A stretch of 64,000 bases of DNA, from the NCBI GenBank assembly GCA_030340625.1, contig JAOPHQ010002888.1, positions 72,501-136,500 on the forward strand, given 5' to 3'. Source of the stretch: Merluccius polli. Its lineage: Eukaryota; Chordata; Actinopteri; Gadiformes; Merlucciidae. Shown here piece by piece: positions 32,704 through 53,946 of this stretch. The notes under the pieces are model-generated. The model made no database searches. It had not been told where the DNA came from and saw only the letters and a list, made by a program, of their open reading frames with translations. The translations under genes were made by a program, and so were the position numbers. The first letter of the stretch is position 1; the number at the start of each line of letters is the position of its first letter.

Positions 32704-32732
32704 TTGATGTAAACTGTAACAGTTTACATCAA
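32704..32732. promoter_or_regulatory. Perfect hairpin with paired forkhead-like sites
   Basis: TTGATGTAAACTG, loop TAA, CAGTTTACATCAA: 13 matched pairs. Each arm contains TGTAAAC, a forkhead-like core. An upstream ACATCAA (about 32690) could instead pair with the first TTGATGT. The same sequence is at 41371-41399 and 47666-47694. Confidence 0.7.
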
Positions 32733-33152
32733 CAGGTCACTTACTCCAGCTGAGATTTGAAGCATGGAACAGGATGCTACAAATGAGTGTTATTATTATT
32801 AGTATTAGTATTAGAGAGAGAGGGCGGGACTTTCAGCTACCATGGCAGAGAGAGGGCGGGACTTCCGATGGAAGGATATCCGTTTCCGTCACATTTTTCG
32901 TGTGAACTCCACACTTGGGCTGTGACTGATGACGTTTCACAAGTCCACAAGAACACAATTACAGTCAAGAACGCAGATTGAGAAACGCCTGTATTCTCCC
33001 ATGTCGTCGTCGTTGTTACTTGTCATGGAAGTTGCGTTGTGGTAGACCGGGATAACGCTGCAGTCCAGGATCTTCTCCCAGCCTGCAGACAAGGTGCTAC
33101 AGGTAGCCACGCCTGCGTGGAGGTGTGATCACCTTCACTCGAGCTGCCAAGA

Positions 33153-33619
33153 CCATAGACATATATACGTAGACGCCTCATGACGTGCTGGAACGTAACC
33201 CAGCGTCGCCGCCATATTGGTTGGGTCTCCTCACTCTAGTCTAGCAGGAGTCAACGGGAGAGCTATGCCAGTATGTTGTGCAGCTTACGGCGCAGTATTG
33301 ACACCAGATCGCGTGGGATTACCTTTCACAAGTAACATTGAACAATAATTCTTATTTTGAACAACAATTCTTCTTCTTCTTTTTTTTTAAAATTAATTCG
33401 TCCTGTATGATAACTAAATCTCTGCCGTTTGTAACAAACCAAACCGTGTGAAAATCCGGTAAAAATTCGGGGAGTTATGATTATTATTGTAGTTGGGGAT
33501 ACACTTCCTCAGTAGAAATAAATGCACTGGGGACCCATCCAAGATGGCGGCCGCGCTGATACGTCAGCTCCAACAGGCAGCGTCAGTCTATAGGGCGTCT
33601 CCGTATATTATGTATATGG
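33153..33619. mobile_element. P-element-like (THAP) non-autonomous transposon, copy 2 5' side
   Basis: The ends ccatagacatatatac and gtatattatgtatatgg are imperfect inverted repeats. The similarity extends inward about 100 bp (gccgccatattgg and its inverse ccaagatggcggc). Inside, at about 33265, is a short frame MPVCCAAYGAV reminiscent of a THAP zinc-finger start. Flanks tgccaaga and ggccaaca may be a diverged 8-bp duplication. The matching position before P450 copy 4 lacks the element. Confidence 0.6.
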
Positions 33620-33657
33620 CCAACACACACTGCGTTAGTGCTGGTCTGACTGCAGCC

Positions 33658-42329
<8,672 letters not shown>

Positions 42330-45300
42330 ATGTTTGGGTCTGTGGTTCTGTTCTGCTTGGTTCTGTGTCTCCTCTTTCTTCTCCAGAGGACCAGGAGAGG
42401 GAGAAACTTCCCCCCGGGTCCGAGGGCCATACCGGTCTTTGGAAACCTGCTGGAGTTCAACGCCCAAAACCCCATCCCGGACCTGAACCGAGTAAGTCTG
42501 ACGAGACTAACTACTAGACAGGATCAGGACTTTCATTTTGTATGGTGTTGTCTTCTGACCTAACGGAGAGGAACACTGTACCGGCCACGCAATTGATTTT
42601 TAATATGTAACCCTGCAGGTTTTTATATGGAAGCCTATTCCCGCCACAGGAAAACAAAAAAACACCACCAACTATCTCATAATTATGAGATTTAAAGTCC
42701 TAATAATGAGATTTAAAGTCCAAATAATGAGATTCAAAGTCATAATTATGAGATTCAAAGTCATAATTATGAGATTCAAAGTCATAATTATGAGATTCAA
42801 AGTCATAATTATGAGATTTAAAGTCATAATAATGAGATTTAAAGTCATAATAATGAGATTCAAAGTCATAATTATGAGATTTAAAGTCATAATTATGAGA
42901 TTATGAGATTAGATTATGACCCCTTTTTTTTCTGTTTCTGTTCCCAGCTGGCCCGTCGCTACGGTAACGTCTACAGCCTGCTGTTCGGCGGTCAGAAGGT
43001 GGTCATCCTGAACGGGTACGAGGCGCTGAAGGAAGCGCTGGTCAACAAAGCGGCGGACTTCTCCGGTCGGCCCACTGACCTCATGGTCAACGATGCGGTG
43101 CAGCGGAAAGGTGCAAAATAAGCAGAAAATACCTGGAGAAGCCCACATTGTACACACTGTAGTGTAGCTCCTCATCTCTACTAATGTGTGTGTGTGTGTG
43201 CGTGTGTGTGTGTGTGTGTGTGTTCTAGCGGACGCTCTGGGCGTGGCGCTGTCCTACAACCGCCAGTGGAGGGAGCTGCGGCGCTTTGGGCTCAGCACCC
43301 TCAGGAACTTCGGTCTGGGGAAGAAGTCCATGGAGGAGCGCATCCTGCGGGAGATCCAGCGTCTGGAGAAGATACTGGAGGAGGGTGTTGGTATGACAAC
43401 AGCAACAACAACAACATAATGCATTTAAAGGTGTGAATCAAATATTTACTGAATTACAACACATTTGTCGGTTTGTTGTTCCAGGTTCTGTCGTGAATCC
43501 TCAGTCGCTGTTCCACAACTTCGCCTCCAATGTGATCAGCCAGGTCGTCTTCGGGTCCGAATACGACCACAACCACGAATTCATCAAGATGTCTATCGCT
43601 GGGATCAGGGAGAACGCAAAGATCCTCAACGGGCCCTGGGCCATGGTGAGAACAAGAATCTGAAATAATGAGTCATGTTCATTTTAACATGGACGTCAAT
43701 AACGTAAGAAATATGTAAGCGTAGATAACCACCACCACACTAAAGCACACAGAGGCACGACATGATATGTAAGTAGTGTGATATGGGCAGTGGTGGAAAG
43801 TAAGTATATTTACTCAAGTACTGTACTTTTTTTGACTTGAGGGGGTCAACGCCCCTTATTGTCAGGAAACGGTGTTGTGTAATATAATATGAAATAATAT
43901 ATTCCATAGGTTTACGATACTATCCCCGGGATGCGATACTTGCCATTACCCTTCAACAAAGCCTTCAAAAACTTTAAGGTAATAAAGTCAGACTTGAAAT
44001 TCATGTTTAGTTCACATTTTAGTTTGTTGAGTACTACTGAATATAATATGACCTTTTCTCACACTAAACTGTGTTTATAGGAAATTGGGTTGAAGACATT
44101 GGAGGTGGTGTTTGAGCACCAGAAAACCAAGGTTAAGGGCGAACCACGTGACCTAATGGACAGCTTCCTGGACGAGATGGAGAAGGTGTGTGTGTGTGTG
44201 TAAAAACAATAGAGAATGAAGTAGAAGAAAACTGACAAAAATATTTAATTCTCTCTGCATCCGTCCAAAAGAGAAGCAGCTCGACGTTTTCCGAAGACCA
44301 GCTCTCTTCCTTCGCTCAGGATCTTCACTTCGCTGGGACCGACACGACCTCCAACACCTTGTTGACCAGCCTCCTCTACCTGATGACCCGCCCCCACATA
44401 CAAGGTCTCCTCCCTCCCTCCGTCCGTCTGTCCGTTCTATCCAGTAGTTCAATCAAACTCCATAGTCTAAAGCATTGAGCTCCACGTCGGTTCAGGCGGC
44501 CACTGTAGAAATGTTTTTTATGCCGCTGATATTACGGTAGTTAGTGTCCCTATTTACTTGGGACCAAGTACTGATGGCTCGGCTGTCGTTATGGGGAGAC
44601 ATTGTTGTGTTTCATACCGCCACAGCGTTTCTCATGCGAGACGTATCCGCGGAGATGGGATGTTTTAGCTTGTCTTCCCACAGGGAAAAGTTTACCACTG
44701 CTGGCCGAGTTTGTGTAAGCCAATCACACGCTCACAGATCCCCTGCTCCAGCAACATGATACGAAACGAAACAAATATGAAATCGAAAGAAAGTGAAATG
44801 CTCCATTTACCCAGATTTTCTCACTTAATCTAAAGTCTTATTTGTAAGACTAAGTTGTTGTTTATATATACAGTATGTGTGTATTTATGTATGTGTATAC
44901 CATCGTATAACCGTGATATCCCTTCCCTACCAGCTAATTTACTTAAACTGCTGGTCATGCGAACATTAAGGCACCCATTGACCTCCGAACCGTCCCTGGA
45001 AGGAGGGATCCCTCTTTCTGTGTTCCTTCCCAAGGTTTCTCCCCTGATAATTAGGGGAGTTTTTCCTTGTCATTTAAAGTGCTGTAGGTAAGGTGTCATA
45101 TAATGTGGCCTGTGAAGCCTTTCGAGACGGTACTGTGATGAAGAGCTATACAACAAATTGACTGGACTTGCTGCAGTTCTGTTCTCCATAGGGGGGTTTA
45201 TTCACTGCACTCCCGCCTCTATACCCCCCCCCCCCCCCCCCCCCCCACATCTCTCTCCTTCAGAGCGTTGCCAACAGGAGATAGACTTGGTGCTACAAGG

Positions 45301-46853
45301 GAGAGAAGAGGCCAGCTATGAAGACAGACACCAGATGCCTTACATGCAGGTTTATAAAGTCTATATTATTTTACATGCATTTACAGCAACTTTGTTTGAA
45401 CATTTTAATAATAATGCAAGTGTTGCTGGTATGACATGCGACTTCTGCATGTCACCGCCCCAATATGAAGGGCCGCCCTAAATACTTTTGATTGGTTCTG
45501 CAATGCAGGTTTTTATTAAGCTCTCTTAACAGTTTCCACCCACTCTTAGCAACAAACCTGGGAGATTGTCCTCAGTCTCTTGAGCGAAGCATTTATACAG
45601 TGACTGACCTGTGAGTCTCTCCTCTAAGGGTTTATTAATGTAATGTTTGTTTCCAATGCAGGCTGGCCTAATGTCTTCTAATACTCTAAGGGTTAATTTC
45701 TTGGCTGCAGGCGGTGATCCATGAGGTCCAGAGGGTATCGAACACGGTTCCTCTTAGTATCCAGCACTGTACAACTAATGACACTGAGCTCATGGGCTAC
45801 TCTATACCCAAGGTATAGTAACCTAACCTTAACCCCTACCTGTAACCCTAAACATAACCCTCAGCCAATACCTACCTGTAACCATAACACCTAACCATAA
45901 CCCCAAGTTAGGGCTGAACAATTCATCAAAATATTATAAAATAAAATAAATAATAAATATTTTGATTAATTGATTAATTAATATTATTAAAACCACAATA
46001 TGGCCAAGTGCAATATCCAAATTGCAGGAGCTGCAAGCTGTTTTCTTATACCTCCAGATGTAAGAACACATGTTTGTTTGGTACAGACCCCAACAAATGC
46101 CACATCATTAATAGTTTTTTCAGTGAAAATGAAAAATGTGATGAAACATTCCCACTAATAGTCCATCATATCACAATATCTGCACAAATAATCACAATAT
46201 GATTTGTTTTAACCAAATCGTTCAGCCCTACCCCAAGTGCATTACACTGCACTGCTAAGGTTTCAGAACAAATATTATATTATATTTTTAGCTACTGTAG
46301 TGTGAATTAGCCATATTGCCCAAATCACAGTCTGGACTGTCTTGCAAACATTTTTGCCAACAACATAGAAGCAACAATTGTCCTTCTATCTTGCTGTTGC
46401 CAAGGGAACCATCGTAATCCCCAACATGGCGTCGGTGCTGTGTGAGGAGGGCCAGTGGAAGTTCCCTCACGAGTTCAACCCACAAAACTTCCTGGATGAC
46501 CAAGGAGAGTTTGTGAAGCCAGACGCCTTCGTACCGTTCTCCCTGGGTGAGTGGACCAATCACGGAGCAGACAGGAAGCCTGGTGACTTTGATAGCTGTG
46601 GAAAACAGACCGGAAAGGGATTTATTCTATTAAATTTTGATATCCCTGCACCAGGTCCCCGGGTCTGCCTGGGGGAGGGTCTGGCCCGCATGGAGCTCTT
46701 CCTGGTGCTGGTGACGCTGCTCAGAAGGTTCCAGTTCCTCTGGCCGAAGGACGCCGGAGAACCAGACTTCAGACCTGTGTTTGGAATCACTATCAGCCCT
46801 CGACCCTTCAACCTGGAGGTCCGCTTTAGAGAGGGGGAGAGAGAGAGAGCCTG

Positions 46854-46854
<1 letters not shown>
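42330..46854 (+). CDS. Cytochrome P450 family 2, copy 3 (CYP2X-like)
   Basis: Exons: 42330-42491, 42948-43110, 43229-43390, 43485-43645, 43910-43978, 44081-44185, 44272-44404, 45264-45349, 45711-45812, 46405-46546, 46655-46854; 1485 nt, 494 residues, intact. By my codon reading the protein equals copy 1 throughout; I saw only silent differences in exons (for example ccg to cca in exon 5). Its intron 7, however, matches copy 2 (ccgcggagatgggatg), not copy 1, so the gene is a mosaic. Anchor, Pro hinge, AGTDTTS, EVQR and the haem Cys433 are all present. The in-frame extension upstream of the ATG to 42165 runs through transposon sequence, as in copy 2. Confidence 0.9.
42625..42912. repeat. 21-bp minisatellite, solo foldback arm, copy 3 intron 1
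   Basis: Same left arm and 21-bp units as in copy 1, about 11 units, with no right arm. Confidence 0.85.
45909..46230. mobile_element. hAT MITE in P450 copy 3 intron 9
   Basis: Same element and CCCCAAGT duplication (45901-45908 and 46231-46238) as in copies 1 and 2. Confidence 0.9.
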
Positions 46855-46884
<30 letters not shown>

Positions 46885-46898
46885 GCCTGAAAGAGCCT

Positions 46899-46933
<35 letters not shown>

Positions 46934-47747
46934 TGAGAGAGAGAGAGGGAGAGAGAGCCTGAGAGAGAGAGAGAGAGCGCCTGAGAGAGAAAGAGAGAGA
47001 AAGAGAGAGAAAGAGGGAGAGGGAGGGAGGGAGGGAGTAACCTGTGTGAAGCAGGAGAAAGACGACTCTGCTGGAAGCTGGAGTAGAGGAGGCTAGACGT
47101 CCTCCGTCTCTTTCTCTCCATTCACTTCTCAGTGGCAGCGGGTGAGACAAACTCGCAGGCTGCCGGGTTTGAACAAATGATGGTGTAGAAATATTTCTGT
47201 TAATAATCTGAACTTACAACATCCTTTCAACATTACCAAATGCCAATCTCATGTACAGTAAGGTATTTTCTGAAAGCCATATGAGGGGAATATGATATGT
47301 TTTAATAAAGGACAGTGGGAAGATGATATTTGTACAGTATCTGTGAACGTTTGATCGAATGGGACGGCGCATTTTGTCATTGATTTAGAGTATAAACATC
47401 ATTTAGATGCAGTTAATACTTCGATATCATCTTGCGTGCCCTTCTTTGCACGTTTTTTATCGATGTGTTTGTTTCCATGTATTGTTTGTGTCCATCGAGG
47501 ACCACTTTGGAAATAAGTGTTTTAAGCTTTTAAATGCTATCCTCTGGGATTATTGTATCTTGATACTCCTTGGAGTTGTTTGTACTTTTAAATTGCTAAT
47601 AAAAATAAAATAAAATGTAAAAAAACCCACTTTATTAACATTAAATATTAACATCAAAGTTTGTATTGATGTAAACTGTAACAGTTTACATCAACAGGTC
47701 ACTTACTCCAGCTGAGATTTGAAGCATGGAACAGGATGCTACAAATG

Positions 47748-47781
<34 letters not shown>

Positions 47782-48165
47782 GTATTAGTATTAGCGAGAG
47801 AGGGCGGGACTTTCAGCTACCATGGCAGAGAGAAGGCGGGACTTCCGATGGAGGGATATCCGTTTCCGTCACATTTTTCGTGTGATCTCCACACTTGGGC
47901 TGCGACTGATGACGTTTCACAAGTCCACAAGAACACAATTACAGTCAAGAACGCAGATTGAGAAACGCCTGTATTCTCCCATGTCGTCGTCGTTGTTACT
48001 TGTCATGGAAGTTGCGTTGTGGTAGACCGGGATAACGCTGCAGTCCAGGATCTTCTCCCAGCCTGCAGACAAGGTGGCTACAGGTAGCCACGCCTGCGTG
48101 GAGGTGTGATCACCTTCACACGAGCTGCCAAGACACACTGCGTTAGTGCCGGTCTGACTGCAGCC
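46855..48165. other. Spacer between P450 copies 3 and 4
   Basis: A (GA)n 3' region with several gagcctga repeats follows the stop. AATAAA occurs at 47304-47309 and 47598-47603, the hairpin at 47666-47694, an (ATT)n tract at about 47750-47794, and the GGGCGGGACTTCCG repeat at about 47795-48080. The P-element-like transposon found at this position in the other spacers is absent: gagctgccaag joins acacactgcg directly at about 48133. Confidence 0.8.
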
Positions 48166-51100
48166 ATGTTTGGGTCTGTGGTTCTGTTCTGCTTGGTTCT
48201 GTGTCTCCTATGGCTCCTCCAGAGGACCAGGAGAGGGAGAAACTTCCCCCCGGGTCCGAGGGCCATACCAGTCTTTGGAAACCTGCTGGAGTTCAACGCC
48301 CAAAACCCCATCCCGGACTTGGACCGAGTAAGTCATGATCATGTTATTATGTTTGGTGTGATTCATGGTTATGTTATTAGGTTTGGTGTGATTTATGATC
48401 ATGTTTGGTGTGATTTATGATCATGTTATTATGTTTGGTGTGATTCATGGTTATGTTATTATGTTTGGTGTGATTTATGATCATGTTTGGTGTGATTTAT
48501 GATCATGTTATTAGGTTTGGTGTGATTTATGGTCATGTTATTATGTTTGGTGTGATTCATGGTTATGTTATTATGTTTGGTGTGATTTATGATCATGTTT
48601 GGTGTGATTTATGATCATGTTATTAGGTTTGGTGTGATTTATGGTCATGTTATTATGTTTGGTGTGATTTATGATCATGTTATTATGTTTGGTGTGATTC
48701 ATGATCATGTTATTATGTTTGGTGTGATTCATGATCATGTTATTATATTTGGTGTGATTTATGATCATGTTTGGTGTGATTTATGATCATGTTATTATGT
48801 TTGGTGTGATTCATGGTAATGTTATTAGGTTTGGTGTGATTTATGATCATGTTATTAGGTTTGGTGTGATTTATGGTCATGTTATTATGTTTGGTGTGAT
48901 TTATGATCATGTTATTATGTTTGGTGTGATTCATGATCATGTTATTATGTTTGGTGTGATTCATGATCATGTTATTATATTTGGTGTGATTTATGATCAT
49001 GTTTGGTGTGATTTATGATCATGTTATTATGTTTGGTGTGATTCATGGTAATGTTATTAGGTTTGGTGTGATTTATGATCATGTTATTAGGTTTGGTGTG
49101 ATTTATGGTCATGTTATTATGTTTGGTGTGATTTATGATCATGTTATTATGTTTGGTGTGATTCATGATCATGTTATTATGTTTGGTGTGATTCATGATC
49201 ATGTTATTATATTTGGTGTGATTTATGATCATGTTTGGTGTGATTTATGATCATGTTATTATGTTTGGTGTGATTCATGGTAATGTTATTAGGTTTGGTG
49301 TGATTTATGATCATGTTATTAGGTTTGGTGTGATTTATGGTCATGTTATTATGTTTGGTGTGATTTATGATCATGTTATTATGTTTGGTGTGATTCATGA
49401 TCATGTTATTATGTTTGGTGTGATTCATGATCATGTTATTATATTTGGTGTGATTTATGATCATGTTTGGTGTGATTTATGATCATGTTATTATGTTTGG
49501 TGTGATTTATGATCATGTTATTATATTTGGTGTGATTTATGGTCATGTTATTATGTTTGGTGTGATTCATGATCATGTTATTATATTTGGTGTGATTTAT
49601 GGTCATGTTATTATGTTTGGTGTGATTCATGATCATGTTTGGTGTGATTTATGATCATGTTATTATGTTTGGTGTGATTCATGGTAATGTTATTAGGTTT
49701 GGTGTGATTTATGATCATGTTATTAGGTTTGGTGTGATTTATGGTCATGTTATTATGTTTGGTGTGATTTATGATCATGTTATTATGTTTGGTGTGATTC
49801 ATGATCATGTTATTATGTTTGGTGTGATTTATGATCATGTTTGGTGTGATTTATGGTCATGTTATTATGTTTGGTGTGATTCATGATCATGTTATTATGT
49901 TTGGTGTGATTTATGATCATGTTATTAGGTTTGGTGTGATTCATGATCATGTTATTAGGTTTGGTGTGATTTATGGTCATGTTATTATGTTTGGTGTGAT
50001 TTATGATCATGTTATTATGTTTGGTGTGATTCATGATCATGTTATTATGTTTGGTGTGATTTATGATCATGTTATTATGTTTGGTGTTAACATTATGTTT
50101 AGTGAAGGTATTATAGTTACTATGAGTTAGTTTAGCGGTTTGGTTTAAATGTTTCCTCCGTTGGCTGATGCCTATGGAAGCAAATTAGTGTCTAAAAGGT
50201 CTGAATTTAAACAAATGTTGAATTCAATACTTTTTTTTCTCATAGTTTTGAATTAGTTTGGCATGAATTCAAACATTTACAGTTCACATCTGACATAAAA
50301 AAATTCAAATTAAAAAGGTCCATCCGGGTTCCTCAGGATGAGCAGCAGCACACAGACATGATGCGTCCTGCATTCGTTTACATTCAGATCTTTTAGGCCC
50401 TCGTTGGCCGCCATAGATGCATCAGTTCCTTAATTATTTCATACCAGATGTCATCTTATATGTAATTTAATATACAGTTATAATGCACATGGCTGTATTT
50501 CCAAATGAACCCCATTGTGCCGGGGTTGTACTGGATCAGTTGGTTGGTTGGACATTGCTCATCTGGGTTCAAAAGGCTAAACTGACGTTCAACAACGATA
50601 AGAGAGAGAGAGAGAGAGAGAGACCTTTAACATAATTGGCACAACTAAGTTATATATTAAAGGTATACTACAGTATGCAAAAGGTTCTTGTTTGACATGT
50701 GCTATAAAACACATTCTGTCTGTAGACACTAACTCAAGGCTACAGGTTAATTACACCGCAGCAGCACAGGGAAAACTCATGTCCAGTTTTTTCAGCGAGC
50801 CTCGCTTTTCAAGGGTGGAGAGAGTAGGGAGACGCAAATCTTGCATATTGTACCTTTTTTAACATACAGTTCAGTAGTTATAAATAGGTCTACATACAAC
50901 AACCCGGCGTTAAATACATTAAAGAGGCAAGATGAGCGACATTATGTAGGTTTGATTTTTCTCTTGCGAATTGCCAATGAAAATATGCAACCCAAAAATC
51001 TGCAATCACAGCTAAATTCTGACCAATCGGAGCATCTCTTCCCCGATTGGTTTGGGAAATCCATCATTTGTGTGCACACGCCTGTGCACACGCCTAAATG

Positions 51101-53410
51101 GTGTGTGTGTGTGAATGCAACACTTGTCAATGATGACGAAACATAGAGGAGGGGGGGGGGGGGGGCCTTCCTTTGGGTTGCTTATCTTCAAAATATTGCT
51201 CTTTTCTCTGCAACCATCCACTGTTACCGCCGCTTTAACACCAGATAAGTGTCATAATCATAAAAGTGCACAGTTTCACAGTTTTACAGTCGATCCCGTC
51301 TGTTCCCAGCTGGCCCGTCGCTACGGTAACGTCTACAGCCTGCTGTTCGGCGGTCAGAAGGTGGTCATCCTGAACGGGTACGAGGCGCTGAAGGAAGCGC
51401 TGGTCAACAAAGCGGCCGACTTCTCCGGACGACCCGACGACCTCATGGTCAACGATGTGGTCCAGTGGAAAGGTGCACATCAGGCAGAGTCCACATCCTC
51501 ACACACACATCCCCACACACATCCTCACACACATCCCCACACACATCCTCACAGACATATCGTCACACAATCCTCACACACATCCCCACACACATCCTCA
51601 CACACATCCCCACACACATCCTCACACACATCTTCACACACATCCCCACACACATCCTCACACACATCCCCACACACATCCCCACACACATCCTCACACA
51701 CATCCCCACACACATCCCCACACACATCCCCACACATATCCTCACACACATCCTCACACACATCCTCACACACATATCCTCACACACATCCTCACACACA
51801 TCCCCACACACATCCTCACACACATCCTCACACACATCCCCACACACATCCTCACAGACATATCGTCACACAATCCTCACACACATCCTCACACACTTTC
51901 CCACACACATCCTCACACACATCCTCACACACATATTCTCACACACATCCCCACACACATCCCCACACACATCCTCACACACATCCCCACACACATCCTC
52001 ACACACATCCCCACACACATCCTCACACACATCCCCACACACACATCCTCACACACATCCCCACACACATCCTCACACACATCCTCACACACATCCTCAC
52101 ACACATCCCCACACACATCCTCACACATCCCCACACACATCCCCACACACATCCTCACACACATCCTCACACACATCCCCACACACATCCTCACACACAT
52201 CCCCACACACATCTTCACACACATCCCCACACACATCCTCATACACATCCTCACACACATCCTCACACACATCCCCACACACATCCTCACACACATCCCC
52301 ACACACATCCCCACACACATCCCCACAGACATCCTCACACATATCCTCTCACACATCCCCACACACATCCCCACACACATCCTCACACACATGCTCACAC
52401 ACATCCCCACACACACATCCCCACACACATCCTCACACACATCCCCACAGACATCCTCACACATATCCTCTCACACATCCCCACACACACATCCCCACAC
52501 ACATCCTCACACACATCCTCACACACATCCTCACACACATTCTCACACACATCCCCACACACATCCTCACACACATCCCCACACACACATCCTCACACAC
52601 ATCCCCACACACATCCTCACACACATTCTCACACACATCCCCACACACATCCTCACACACATCCCCACACACACATCCTCACACACATCCCCACACACAT
52701 CCTCACACACATCCCCACACACATCCTCACACACATCCCCCCACACACATCCCCACACACATCCTCACACACACATCCCCTCACACACATCCTCACACAC
52801 ATCCCCACACACATCCTCACACACATCCCCACACACATCCCCACACACATCTTCACACACATCCCCACACACAATGAGGTTCTGTCCAATTTAGCAGTAT
52901 ACTGATGAAAGTAAATGACACTATTGTATTCTAGATACTACATTCTGTGTATGCTACACTTGCTATGTTATGATATGTTATGCTATGCTACGCTGTGCTT
53001 CATTGTGCTACGCCACATTTTACTACATTACATTACACTATGCTACGACGCTATGCTACACTTTGTGATGCTATGCTACATTATACTACACTACGCTATG
53101 CTGCATTATGCTACGCCACGTTTTACTACATCACATTACAGTACACTATGCTACTACGCTATGCTACACTTTACGATGCTATGCTACATTATACTACACT
53201 ACGCTATGCTACATTATGCTACGCCACGTTTTACTACATCACATTACACTATGCTACACTTTGCTATGCTGTGCTACATTGTGCTATGCTACATAATACA
53301 CTACACTGTATAACATTATGCAATGCTATGCTACCGTCTCATGACACTTTCTTGTCCCTAACTCATCAGGAATAGACTGGCAGGAGTATGCTAGCTCCTC
53401 ATCTCTACTA

Positions 53411-53489
<79 letters not shown>

Positions 53490-53651
53490 GGTGCTAGCTC
53501 CTCATCTCTACTAATGGGTGTGTGTGTGTGTGTGTGTGTGTTGGTGCTGGCTCCTCATCTCTACTAATGTGTGTGTGTGTGTGTGCTAGCTCCTCATCTC
53601 TACTAATGTGTGTGTGTGTGTGTGTGTGTGTGTTGGTGCTGGCTCCTCATA

Positions 53652-53732
<81 letters not shown>

Positions 53733-53905
53733 AGCGGAGGCCCTGGGCCTATCGCTACAATCCTACAACCGCCAGTGGAGGGAGCTGCGGCGCTTTGGGC
53801 TCAGCACCCTCAAGAACTTCGGTCTGGGGAAGAAGTCCATGGAGGAGCGCATCCTGCGGGAGATCCAGCGTCTGGAGAAGATACTGGAGGAGGGTGTTGG
53901 TATGA

Positions 53906-53946
<41 letters not shown>

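Larger units (their letters stand above)
31952..33657. other. Spacer between P450 copies 1 and 2
   Basis: Starts with (GA)n 3' UTR in which gagagcctga, the end of the coding region with its stop, recurs. Two AATAAA hexamers occur at 32337-32342 and 32636-32641. A perfect hairpin lies at 32704-32732, the GGGCGGGACTTCCG repeat at about 32815-33090, and the inverted-repeat element at 33153-33619. Most of this spacer is duplicated after copies 2 and 3. Confidence 0.8.

Noticed and set aside
33493..33657. Extended N-terminus of P450 copy 2 (and copy 3) as the main start
   Set aside because: The extension comes from a transposon, is absent in copies 1 and 4, and would bury the membrane anchor. MFGS is the shared start.
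51115..52905. 596-codon open frame rich in His-Pro-Thr
   Set aside because: It is P450 copy 4 exon 2 running past its donor into the 12-bp CA-rich array, and all three frames of the array are open.
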